From contig CAJNDS010000114.1 of NCBI GenBank assembly GCA_905221605.1, positions 1,028,958 to 1,092,957 of the forward strand: a stretch of DNA of 64,000 bases, written 5' to 3'. Positions 15,767 through 25,700 of the stretch are shown here, piece by piece. The translations under genes were made by a program, and so were the position numbers. Numbering within the stretch: the stretch's first letter is position 1; each line of letters begins with the position of its first letter. A model generated the notes under the pieces. That model saw nothing but the letters and a program-made list of their open reading frames with translations, ran no database searches and was not told the origin of the DNA. The DNA is from Symbiodinium natans (lineage: Eukaryota > Sar > Dinophyceae > Suessiales > Symbiodiniaceae).

Positions 15767-18700
15767 ATGTCTGACCTTCCCCCGCAGGTGCTGACTCCTG
15801 CCCTTTGCACAGATGAGTCTCGCGATCTCCCCGCTTCAGGCCAACCTGTTCTGGAAGTTCGCGAACGGGCTAATCTTTCTCCTGCATACAGGCCCCTTGG
15901 TGAGCCCGTGTCTCTGCTCCCTAAGTCTCCTCCCTCCCCTAGGCCCCCGGTTGCTCCCTCCTCAAGCACCTCTGTTGTTCCCACTAGCACTGCCGCGTCC
16001 GTCAGGTCACCTGGCTCTGCAAGTGACCTGCCACCCCAACCCGAGCCCTATGAGGGTTCGCTGGGGTCCGATGTGGGGCTTGTTGCTGGGTTTTGGGGGC
16101 TTCCAAGTTCCCCAAGAGCGCCCGTTCTTTTGCGTCCGAATTGCCATCCAAAAGAACGGACGGTTTCTGACAAAAGAACGGCGGAAAAAGGGCCCGGAAT
16201 GGACCCGGTGGACCCCCATACCGAGCCCCGCCCTGAAGCACCTGTACGTGAAGCGACTGTGCAGGCGCCAGTCCGCGCTGATGATGCATCCTGTTCTGCC
16301 CCCAGGCCTGCTGTGGCTCTTGACTTACGTGAACAGCCTTCGCCCTGCCAGTGGGTCGTGGACGTGGCTCGTGCGGAGCATCTTGCCCGTGCCTCTGTCA
16401 ACAGCCCTTCGCTTGAAGCTGCCCGGCGCATTCTTTGCCTGCTTCCCTCTGAGGTCCCCGCACGGGGCCAAGCGCATAGTGCGTCTCACTCCTGGACCTG
16501 CGGCATGTGGACCTGGGGTGCCCGTGCGGGCGTTCGCGGCTTCACGAAACGTTTCCCCGCTGTGACACGTTTCTTTTGTGCTCTACTTCGCCAGCACTTC
16601 CCTGGCCACGCATTCACGAATGCTGCTGTGTTCACAAACCTGCGCGCGGAACCGCACGTTGACTCCTGCAACGTGCCTGGTTTCCCCAACCTGCTTCTGC
16701 CACTCAGCCTTTTCCGGGACGGCGACGTCTGGCAAGAATCTCCAGTTGGCGGTGTTCCGCTGGCAGGGCACGATGCCCTGGGCATACGGCTCCGCGTCAG
16801 TTTGGGGCCCCAGACCTTAGACGCCAGCCGCCTGCATGCCACACTCCCTTGGAAAGGCGTTCGGTGTTTGCTTGTGGGATATTGCCTTCAGGGTTGGGAG
16901 CGGCTGTCCGAGAAGGAACGACAGGAACTCCTTAGTTTGGGTTTCCTTAATCCCGGTTCCCTAGTCCAGCCTGCCCCTGTGCGGCCCCTCACGCCCCCCA
17001 CCCCGCCTTTAATTTTGGAGTTATTCTCCGGGTCTGGTCGCGTCACTGCGGCCCTGCGTGCACTTGGTTTTGAGGCTGTTGCCATTGACAAGGTCAAGAG
17101 CGTTGGGTGTGCCGCCCCGCCCTGGGTGCTCGATGTCTCTACGCCAGACGGCCTTGCCCAGCTGCTCCAACTTGTGCAAAACCCGCGCGTCTTGGGGTTG
17201 TTCGCCGCTCCGGCTTGTGGCACGTGTTCTCTGGCTCGTGGCATTCCGTGCTGGGACAGCCAGGGCAATCCGGTGCCTGTGCCCCGGCCTCTGCGGTCAG
17301 ACCGTCACCCGGACGGTATGCCCGACCTCCCCCCCGGTGATGCTCGCCGTGTGCGCCTTGCAAACGAAAGCTACCTGGCGCTTCGACAGGCCGTGCGCCT
17401 GGGTGTGCAGCGTGGCATCTTGATTGCTGTGGAGAATCCGCGGTCATCCTTGTTTTGGAAGACTTCCTTTTGGCGCGACGTGGCTCATGCTTTTCGCTAT
17501 GTGGATCACCAGGCGTGCGCCTATGGTGGCGACCGCCCCAAGTTCACCCGGATTGCCTACACGCACCCTTCTTTCGAGTCCTTGTGCAAGCTGTGTCCCG
17601 GCTGCCCTGCGCATGCGTCTTGGGGTGTCGACCCCGCGGCCCCCAACGGTTTCGCCACCAGTCGGGAGACCGCCTACCCTCGTCCCTTGGCTCATGCCAT
17701 TGCGCAGTGCTTCGCGAGTGCCCTTCCCACTGTCGAGCCGCCGGGCCTCCAGCTTCCGGCGTTACGCAGCCTGGCTGGACTTCAACCAAAAGCTAGCAAG
17801 GTGCCAGCCTTGGTCCCGGAGTACAAGACCACTTGCGTGGTCCGGGGGCCTGCCGCCAGCCTGGTCCCGCCTTGCCAACCCATGCAACGCCTCGAGCAGG
17901 CTTGGCCGGTGCCTGCGGATTGTCAATGCAGCTTGAAGGTCATACCTCCCTATGCTCAGTTGCTGCGTCTCAGTCCGGTTAAAATGGGAAAGCAGGATGA
18001 GGAAACTCGTAGGCATGTTGAATTGGCGTGGGGCATTCCGTGGTCGCCAAGTGAATTCATTCAGTGTGCTTGCAAAGCTGTCCACCCTGTGGCCCAAGAA
18101 GCACAATTACCCAGCGAACTTCTTCAAGCCGTCGAAGTGAATTGCAATGCGACGACAGCGTCGGCCCTTGAAGGGAAGCGCACAGCTTGGTTTGAAAAAT
18201 GGTTCAAACGGTGCTTGGAACTCAGGACAGACGAATGCAAACTCAAGGATGGCATGCATCCCGACGTCCGAGGCATCCTTGAACCTAAAAACCTTCTTGT
18301 CTGGCGCGAAATCTTAGATGACCTCAACTACCCTGACAAAACTGTCATCGAGGAGGTGATTTCAGGGACCGTGTTGACTGGTGAAGTTCCGAGTACTGGG
18401 CTATTCAACCCTGTTTTCAAACCCGCGGCAATGTCCGAGGACTTGTTGCGAGACACCGCCGATGAGGGCAGGCACAGTGTCTTCCGGAGTGTTAAGTCGC
18501 AGGGTGATTTGCTTGACCAAGAAGTAAAGAAGCAAACCCTTGAAGAACTACAGAAAGGTTGGTTAGAAGGGCCCTTTGATCCGTCTGAGCTGCCTAACGG
18601 CTCAGTAGTCTCTCGCCGGTTCGGGATCCAGCAAGGGTCAAAGGTACGTCTGATAGACGACCTCAGTGCATCGCACGTCAACTCGTGTGTCCAAACAAAT

Positions 18701-20014
18701 GAGTCTCCAAAGCCCCATTCCACCGACGTTCTTGCTGCACTTGCCATTCAGCTCATGAGGTCCACCAATGAGCCACTCTTGGGTCGTACCCATGATTTGA
18801 AAGCAGCATATCGACAGCTGGCGGTGTCCCAGAGTTCCGCTTGGTGCTCGTACGTTTGCATCTGGGACCATGAGCGTGCCGCCCCCGTGTGCTTCAGGCT
18901 CAAAGCGTTGCCTTTCGGCGCGTGCAGAAGCGTTTATTCGTTTCTGCGCGTAGTGCATAGCATCTGGTTCATAGGGACTGTTGGGTTAAGCCTCCCTTGG
19001 GTTTGCTATTTCGATGACTTCATCACGATTTGTTCGGGCAGCCTCGCACACAGCACTGACGATACCATCAAGCGCTTATTCAAGCTCCTGGGCTGGACAC
19101 TGTCCAGTGACGGAAAGAAGGACTTGCCGTTCAGGAGGTCTTTCGAAGCTCTTGGCATCGTCGTCGATTTAGAGGAGAGCGCGAACAAAGTTGTGAAGTT
19201 TGCAAACACCCCATCCAGGGTGAGCGAACTCTGTGGGTCCATTGGCGACATACTCGACGCTGGTTCCCTCAAACAGCCTCTGGCCTTGAGGTTGAGGGGA
19301 CGCATGCAGTTTGCTGACAGTCAATTGTTTGGAAGGTCCGCTAGGATGTGCCTTAGACAAGTCACCAAGCACGCCTATAGTGATGTGTCCGATACCTTGT
19401 GTGAGGATTGCGTTTTCGCTCTGGACAGGTTCAGGAAGATGCTTCTGGAGCACAAACCCAGAGTCTTGAACGGATCTTTGCGGGAAAAATTCGTCATCTT
19501 CACGGACGCCTGCTTCGACCCAGAGGCATCGGACTGGGCGTGTGGTATTGGTGGCCTGCTGTTCTCTGACAGAGGTAAACTCCTAGGTGCCTTTTCCGAG
19601 CAACTTGAGCGCTGGCAGATTGAAGCATTGACCGAGGGCTTTCGTAAGACGGTCATTTTTGAAGCTGAACTTTTGGCAGTTATCGTTTCGCAGCTTGTAT
19701 GGGGACACGTCATCAGACATGCACCTGTGCTGTGGTTCGTTGATAACAATGCCTCCCGCGACATCGCGATTTCAGGCTGCACGAGGTCTGACAATGCACA
19801 AGCGCTTCTAAATGTCTTGCTGGAGAGCGAGGAGCAGTTCGATGTCAAAGCATGGTACGCCAGGGTTCCTTCTCCGTCTAACCCTGCTGACCATCCCTCT
19901 CGAACAAAGCTGGAGTCCTACGTTCATGGCAACACTTTGGTTGGTGCAGTTGACGTCCGTCAAACCCTTAAGGCTGTTTTCGAAAATTTCTTAAGGAAAA
20001 AGGTAAAAAGGTGA
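15767..20014 (+). CDS. Retroelement polyprotein: 2OG-oxygenase-like + methyltransferase-like + RT + RNase H
   Basis: 1415 residues from the Met at 15767, uninterrupted in this copy. Residues 1-180 are Pro/Ser-rich. About 230-390 look like a double-stranded beta-helix oxygenase: H297-x-D299, then H357, and R366 nine residues on. About 413-640 resemble a Rossmann methyltransferase: LELFSGSGRV (motif I, Phe 420), PACGTCS (Cys 484, in place of PPCQ) and VENPRSS (Glu 556). RT follows: LIDDLSAS, DLKAAYRQLAV (motif A), LPFGACRS, and YFDDF (1081-1085, motif C). RNase H shows FTDACFD, IFEAELLAV, FVDNNASRDI and NPADHPSR. YR elements of the DIRS order are known to carry RT-RH and often a methyltransferase; the oxygenase-like module is the unusual part. 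The oxygenase call is by motif spacing only. Confidence 0.8.
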   Translation: MSDLPPQVLTPALCTDESRDLPASGQPVLEVRERANLSPAYRPLGEPVSLLPKSPPSPRPPVAPSSSTSVVPTSTAASVRSPGSASDLPPQPEPYEGSLGSDVGLVAGFWGLPSSPRAPVLLRPNCHPKERTVSDKRTAEKGPGMDPVDPHTEPRPEAPVREATVQAPVRADDASCSAPRPAVALDLREQPSPCQWVVDVARAEHLARASVNSPSLEAARRILCLLPSEVPARGQAHSASHSWTCGMWTWGARAGVRGFTKRFPAVTRFFCALLRQHFPGHAFTNAAVFTNLRAEPHVDSCNVPGFPNLLLPLSLFRDGDVWQESPVGGVPLAGHDALGIRLRVSLGPQTLDASRLHATLPWKGVRCLLVGYCLQGWERLSEKERQELLSLGFLNPGSLVQPAPVRPLTPPTPPLILELFSGSGRVTAALRALGFEAVAIDKVKSVGCAAPPWVLDVSTPDGLAQLLQLVQNPRVLGLFAAPACGTCSLARGIPCWDSQGNPVPVPRPLRSDRHPDGMPDLPPGDARRVRLANESYLALRQAVRLGVQRGILIAVENPRSSLFWKTSFWRDVAHAFRYVDHQACAYGGDRPKFTRIAYTHPSFESLCKLCPGCPAHASWGVDPAAPNGFATSRETAYPRPLAHAIAQCFASALPTVEPPGLQLPALRSLAGLQPKASKVPALVPEYKTTCVVRGPAASLVPPCQPMQRLEQAWPVPADCQCSLKVIPPYAQLLRLSPVKMGKQDEETRRHVELAWGIPWSPSEFIQCACKAVHPVAQEAQLPSELLQAVEVNCNATTASALEGKRTAWFEKWFKRCLELRTDECKLKDGMHPDVRGILEPKNLLVWREILDDLNYPDKTVIEEVISGTVLTGEVPSTGLFNPVFKPAAMSEDLLRDTADEGRHSVFRSVKSQGDLLDQEVKKQTLEELQKGWLEGPFDPSELPNGSVVSRRFGIQQGSKVRLIDDLSASHVNSCVQTNESPKPHSTDVLAALAIQLMRSTNEPLLGRTHDLKAAYRQLAVSQSSAWCSYVCIWDHERAAPVCFRLKALPFGACRSVYSFLRVVHSIWFIGTVGLSLPWVCYFDDFITICSGSLAHSTDDTIKRLFKLLGWTLSSDGKKDLPFRRSFEALGIVVDLEESANKVVKFANTPSRVSELCGSIGDILDAGSLKQPLALRLRGRMQFADSQLFGRSARMCLRQVTKHAYSDVSDTLCEDCVFALDRFRKMLLEHKPRVLNGSLREKFVIFTDACFDPEASDWACGIGGLLFSDRGKLLGAFSEQLERWQIEALTEGFRKTVIFEAELLAVIVSQLVWGHVIRHAPVLWFVDNNASRDIAISGCTRSDNAQALLNVLLESEEQFDVKAWYARVPSPSNPADHPSRTKLESYVHGNTLVGAVDVRQTLKAVFENFLRKKVKR

Positions 20015-20028
20015 AAGTCGGATAATGT

Positions 20029-20285
20029 GGGGAGTCAGTGCTGGGTTCGTATTGCAACTGTGCATGAGGTGCCAAGTAGATCTACACAGGCTTTCCAAGG
20101 CAGAAGGTTTGTCCTTGCGTGGCATGAGGCCCGCATGTGCATGCTTGCCCACGCTTCCACGTGAAAAAAAGGAATGTCCGAGTGAGTGCGTTACTGTAAG
20201 CGTTGCGCTCTCTGAACCACACCAAGTGTAGGCTCATGTGTCTTTGTTCTTTGTTGGCTTAAAGGTAAGCTTGAGTGGAGCACGA
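20029..20285 (+). repeat. 3' terminal repeat B of the recombinase element (single copy in copy 1)
   Basis: 257 bp, beginning ggggagtcagtgctgg and ending ttgagtggagcacga. The same sequence occurs twice in copy 2, at 50131-50390 and 50692-50950. The length difference is mostly the A-run (7 here against 10 and 9). A single B with no intervening linker is what loss by recombination between two B repeats would leave. Confidence 0.8.
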
Positions 20286-22112
20286 ACACCATCAACACAT
20301 TTGCTGGAGTATCTTAGAGATGGATGCATCGTGTCTACACAAACTATGCAAGAATTGCGCCAAGTGCAGGGCTCAGAGCTCCAATCTATCTTACTCGTCA
20401 ACCCTAGTAAGAGTTTCCTTCACAATCTAAGGAAGGGTCTTACACAACAGACGAGTATAACGATCGTGAGTAATTTGCAGAGCTCACTTTCCATATCAGG
20501 CATCCCCTGTGTACTCTTCAGGAGTTATGATGAAGACTTCCTTCGTCAAATCCACAGCCTGACGGTTATTGGTGCCATTGAAGTGCAGGGCAAGCGGGAA
20601 CTTGTATATTTGGTCACTTACATTCCCAGCAGCTACCCTGTCCATCACACTTGCTACTACATTGCCATAACGCCTTCCATGAAGCAAGAAGCCGGCAATA
20701 CTGAAGTCATTATCGCTGGCACTGTTGAAATATTTGACGAGGAAGTTAAACACCTCAGTCGAGACTTTGGACTGGCTCACATTAGGAAGCCACAGCAGCC
20801 CATCGTTGCGTTAACTGATCAGGAGAATCGATGTGTTGTTTGCCTCAGAGCGCCTAAGATCAGCATAAGTCAACTTCAAGCTCTAATGCTGAAGGTTGAA
20901 GAGATGTATGATAAGGTGCTCAAACAAACTGAAGGCAAATCACAAATTGAGCTCCAGGTCTGGTATCGCTTTGCGCCTCTTGAAGGGATGCCGGGCAATA
21001 GTGTCAACTTCGTTGACCTCCCATATGCTATCAACTCTGCCCGAACTAAGGATGAAGCCTTTCAAGTGCATTGCATTCTCAATCAGCACAGGCTTATGAA
21101 TGCGTTCCACACTGCTCCTGGGAAGTATCTGAGGATCTTTGCGGACCCCTATCAGCTGCAGAAGGCTATCTTGGGTCTTCGGCAAAAGCAGCTTACCATC
21201 CCTGACAGCCTCGCGTTGCATGCCGCAAGATTTCACATTTGCAATGTGAAGAACTCACAGGAAATCTTTGCTTGGAAGGTGACTCAACCTTTCAACTCTA
21301 CAGAGGTTTCTCTGCAGATCACCTTTCACAATTGCACCGGAGACATGCAAGACATTATTCAGGATCTTGAGTACATCAAAATTCCGGTGCAATACAGAGG
21401 AATCGTACATGTATTAGCTGGCACTGATGTTGTCATACCTGCTGTCCATGTAACTGCTACTGTCGCCGCTGCCGATGCGCTCACCCAATGTCAATATTTC
21501 GACCTTCCTTGTGGAAGAACTGAAGTGCAATTGCTGCAAGAGGTTGTTGATGCCCCAAGATGGAGCAACAAGCCCATTAATCACATTTCCGAGAACCCTA
21601 GAGAACATTTTTTGAATTGCCACTCTGGGAGCGATAAGATTGGGCAAGGAAGATTGATCCATGTCAGAGCAAGGGATGAGTATCACCCCTTGTCCAAACA
21701 ACGAATTGCTAGTACAATTTGGCACAAGGATGACCTTGAAACACATTTCCTGATCATTGACAGACAGGCGCCTTACGTTGTTATGACTGGTAAATGTGAG
21801 GATGTTCCCGAACTAGTGAAGCTGCAGAGTGTCCAGACATTTCTCAGCCAAAATGAAGCCTTTCAAGGTTGGAGATTGCCACAAAACCTTCCTAAGGCTT
21901 CCCAAGAGGATGAAGACTTTACTGCTGAACTGGGATCTATCCAGTACCTGCTTGTCCGCATTACTGGTAAGACTGAACTAGAGATCCCACTAGTTCTCAA
22001 GAACGGCCAACATCTCGCTTGTCATCCGGGATCTTCTGCGAGTAACAATGTTCTCGTCTCCCTACATCAGGGCGCGCTTCTATTCCTGCCACGATGTCAC
22101 TCATGTGAGTGA
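20238..22112 (+). CDS. Unknown ORF, 5'-truncated by recombinase element copy 1
   Basis: The open frame runs through the last 48 bp of repeat B into host DNA at 20286, giving 609 host-derived codons to the stop at 22110-22112. I do not recognise the product. It is a soluble-looking mixed protein with a single CVVC pair (residue about 198), no signal peptide and no membrane segment. Base use is lower in GC than the elements on either side and like that of the LINE ORFs that follow, so it may be part of the same element, but this is inference. The true N-terminus is lost upstream of the insertion. Confidence 0.55.
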   Translation: MSLFFVGLKVSLSGARTPSTHLLEYLRDGCIVSTQTMQELRQVQGSELQSILLVNPSKSFLHNLRKGLTQQTSITIVSNLQSSLSISGIPCVLFRSYDEDFLRQIHSLTVIGAIEVQGKRELVYLVTYIPSSYPVHHTCYYIAITPSMKQEAGNTEVIIAGTVEIFDEEVKHLSRDFGLAHIRKPQQPIVALTDQENRCVVCLRAPKISISQLQALMLKVEEMYDKVLKQTEGKSQIELQVWYRFAPLEGMPGNSVNFVDLPYAINSARTKDEAFQVHCILNQHRLMNAFHTAPGKYLRIFADPYQLQKAILGLRQKQLTIPDSLALHAARFHICNVKNSQEIFAWKVTQPFNSTEVSLQITFHNCTGDMQDIIQDLEYIKIPVQYRGIVHVLAGTDVVIPAVHVTATVAAADALTQCQYFDLPCGRTEVQLLQEVVDAPRWSNKPINHISENPREHFLNCHSGSDKIGQGRLIHVRARDEYHPLSKQRIASTIWHKDDLETHFLIIDRQAPYVVMTGKCEDVPELVKLQSVQTFLSQNEAFQGWRLPQNLPKASQEDEDFTAELGSIQYLLVRITGKTELEIPLVLKNGQHLACHPGSSASNNVLVSLHQGALLFLPRCHSCE

Positions 22113-22733
22113 CCGCTTTTATTACGTTGCAGGAGGTCTCTTGTGGCGGAGATAAAAACCTTATGTCATGCCTGAAACCTCGGAAAGCGATAGGCCCCCC
22201 CCAAAAGCGATACTCTGCATCTTGAATCTAGAAGTCGTTCTGCAACAATGTGGGGCTGGGTGTTATTCCAGAGCGATACTCAAAGCGATAACCCTACGAT
22301 ACCCATTTGGCCACCCGAAGAGCTGGGCAAAGGCCCTGGCCCAGGTTGAGGGTTCGAGGTTTAGGATATGGATTTAGTTTATAGGTCCTGAAGAAAGGAA
22401 CGGGTTTAGGAATTCAAGAGTTTTCACGGTAGGGTTGCAGGTTTCGGGTCTCATATGCAGTAAAGCGATAGGTTTTCGTAGCAGCATTGAGGTAAAGTCC
22501 CATAAAGCGATAGGCCCCCCCCCAAAAGCGATACCCCATGATTTTTGAATTAGCATTTACATAAGATTTTTTGCGGCAGCTCATGTGATATCATCAAGTT
22601 GATAGGGATTAATACTAGCGTCATCTATGCTTTTAACATCCACACTGATGATAGACTTAAGGCTACTGCAGCCAATAAGCCGAACAAAGCCAGATGTGCC
22701 AATCATCAGGATGGGAAGTCAAGCAAGGTTGCC
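22113..22733 (+). other. Spacer with repeated AAAGCGATA motif
   Basis: No gene is seen between the unknown ORF and the methyltransferase ORF. The word AAGCGATA, or GAGCGATA once, occurs seven times: 22185, 22204, 22271, 22283, 22463, 22505 and 22526 or so. Two pairs are arranged the same way, AAAGCGATAGG followed by a C-run of about 8-10 and AAAAGCGATA, at 22184-22212 and 22504-22533. The rest is A/T-rich. A regulatory or 5'-UTR role is possible but unproved. Confidence 0.65.
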
Positions 22734-25700
22734 ATGGAGCAATCGGATACTGCCCAGTGCCCGACTTTGCTCCATGGAAAGCCTCCTGCTGTTAAAGGTG
22801 ATGATACGGCTGCCAATATGTTACCGGAAAATCCTGCCTCAGCACAGTTGAGTCAAGAAGGTGGGACTGGCAAAAGAAATATTGAGAGTAGCAAGGAAAA
22901 GGTTGAGATTGCTAGAAGACGTAATACTGTCCTAAGGTTCCAGGCGGAAGTCCCGGCCAACGTTCAAGAAGAAGTGCAAAGGCGCATTGCTGGCCTTTAT
23001 TGCCCTGTTGCTGCTGCCTATCGGGTCATCTCGTGTGCTCAATGGAACAAAGAGCAATGCCAGCATTACGCCCCCTTTCCTAAACAAGCAGCTCTTGTCC
23101 TTGCTGCGGTTGGATATAATATACGTGAGGCTGCTCGAGCCAAGCTTGCACACATACTTGGTCTGACCTATCTTCAATTGGCAAGTGCTACACCGTTGGA
23201 GCTTCAAAGCTTTACTGAGGTGTATAGTAAGGCCATTTGGGCTATTCCGGCCAAGGAGCAATACACCATGCTTGTCCAGATCCACTGCAAGTGCTCCATG
23301 TGCCAGCAGCCACAGCCCATTCTTGCTCTGCCGTTGCATTCTGAACAGGACTCCTCTGATCAGATCAGTATCCTCGCTGATCTAGGTCAACTTGCTGACC
23401 TTGCGATTGCGTGCATGCAGCAAAACTTGAGCCCTCGCAATGACACGTGCAAACTTGCCATTCAAAGACTCCCGTCTTTCTTCTGCCTTCTCACACAGAA
23501 GACTCAGAAAAGCTCTTTTGCGCAAGTCTGCAAAAGCGAGGCGGATATCCAAAGCTTTCTTGGCAGTACGGTATCAGTCATGCAACAGGCATATATTGTC
23601 GTTGCACTCGTTCTGCACGATCCTAGTGCCAAGCACTACCTAGTGCTACACCATGCCAAAGAACAAGCAGGAGACTCAATTCTTCTTTATGACTCAATCT
23701 ACGGAGTCCGTAAAGAAAATTTGTGGGCACAATTGACTAAGGCTGAGCACTACATTGAAGCCATCTTCATCAGAAGTGTTTGTGCCAATCAGCTTTACCC
23801 CGCCACTGCTCTCATTAACTCTTTTAATGAGATTATCCGGCATCATGCTGATCCCAGTGAAAACGCCGAACAGCATATCAGTAGGGAAACACTCACTATT
23901 GAGCAAGCTAAGATAACGAAGGTTGCAAGCTGGGACAGCCCTGTCCCTTCTGCAACCTATATGACCATCACCTCAGAGGATGATTTTGGCTTGCCTAATC
24001 CGTCCTGTGCCCATCTTCTGCCACAAGCCGAGGAATGTAAAAGCGGTACTGAATTTACTCTCGCCCAAAAGGGCAAACTCGATGAGGAGTCAGAACACCA
24101 AGCCAGTGTTAGTCTCCAACCCGACCCTAGTACTGCTCTGGCGACACAACTTGATAGTGCATCTCTTCCTGAAGTGCACTCCATTGCTACAGATTCCGAT
24201 GAGGAACAGAGACCGCAACAACATGAAGTTCAAACTGCGCTGAACTCTGAGAAGAATGGCTCTGATAGGGGCAGCCAGCCCCTTAAAGCCAAGCCCGACT
24301 TGAGCTCTGATTCTCAGATGCGTAGAGTCAAGAAAAGCCTCGATAAGCTTAACAATGCCAAGCCTGTCTCCAAGAGAAAAGATGGTAAAGTTGGAAGCAG
24401 GAACAATCAAATTAATGCTGTCTCGTCGGAAGACTGCATACAGGTCGCACTGGGTGTTGAACGTTACATCATCTTATCGCTTTTTGATGGATGCGGAATA
24501 TCACGTGCTGTCACCGTTGAATGCCTCAAGCAACAACCTGTTGCGGCTGTGAGTGCAGAAAGTGACAGCGTCCTTCGCGCCCTCATATGCCATAAGTATG
24601 ACTATGACAAAAGCCAAAGATGGGCTCTTGACTCGCACCGTGTGCCATCGATCGCAATTGATGACGTTTGGACTCTACTTAAAGAGGATTACCGATTGCT
24701 GCGTGAATGTTTGTCCTTCCTGGGAAGGATTCATCCACAAAAAACAGCCATCATCATTCCCGCCGGTTCCCCCTGCCAAGATCTCACGGTTGCAGGGTCC
24801 AGCTCAGGTGGATTAGGACTTCTGGGAGACCGCTCGCAACACATGCTTGTCTTATACGCGATTTTGCTTGCATTCCAAAGCATTGAACCCAGTATCCTTC
24901 AGTGCGTGCACATCTTCCTTGAAAATGCTGGGTCTATGAAGCCCATCCACCAGGGCTTCATTCAGCAGATCTTCGGAATACGTGATTGTTGCTGCCATCA
25001 TATTGCTGGAGCTACATTCGGCCATGTTGAAAGGAAAAGAAAATTCTTTACTAGATATGGGCAAATTGGCACCTTCAGCAATCGCCCCACTCCGTGGTTC
25101 CAAGGATGGCGTCCTGTTGCGGAACACATGTGCGGAATAAAACCCCCTGGCGAAAAGCTCAAGCCTTGGCTTCGTCCCAAACGCTTTGATCGCGAGAGGG
25201 GGCTTCGATTGGCTGCATACTTTTACCACCCCTCTGCCCTTCTTTACCATGTACCCAGCTTCGGCGGAGCTGAAGCCTTCCAGCGGCAATTCTCACAAGC
25301 GGCTAATACCTCCAATGGGGTTCCAAATCTACAATGGGAAAAATTTGTTCCTGATGGACCCATTGGCCTGCGCTTTGTAACAGATGTTCAGAAGCTTTCT
25401 CTTCAAGCGGACGTCCCAAGCCTTGCAGCAATGGATCGCTTTGCTGAAGCTAATTACGAACTTCTCCGTGCAGAAAATGCTTTCCTTATCGGTGATAGTG
25501 GCATTCCTCCCTTCAGGGTTGCTCACTACAAGGAAATGTTGAGAGATGCTGAGCTCGATATCTGGCTTGCAGATGTGGAAGAACACATCAATGATATGTG
25601 TATTGCTTCCATTGTTGGGAACTGCTTCTACCCTGGTGCTCTCAAAGCTGCGATCAAACACACATCCCTTCGAGAGTTACTGAATGAAAACCCCGACAGT

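Larger units (their letters stand above)
11935..20285 (+). mobile_element. Tyrosine-recombinase (DIRS-order) retroelement, copy 1, 5'-truncated
   Basis: This 8.35-kb element matches 42046-50390 (copy 2) nearly base for base. It holds, in order, a broken tyrosine recombinase, a Gag-like ORF, a polyprotein ORF with oxygenase-like, methyltransferase-like, RT and RNase H domains, and one copy of the 3' repeat B (20029-20285). It lacks about 460 bp at the 5' end that copy 2 has, including ORF0, and lacks the second B repeat. Its left edge abuts the inverted left arm, so the 5' loss may reflect a rearrangement rather than insertion. Yellow flag: two such similar copies can confuse assembly. Confidence 0.85.
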
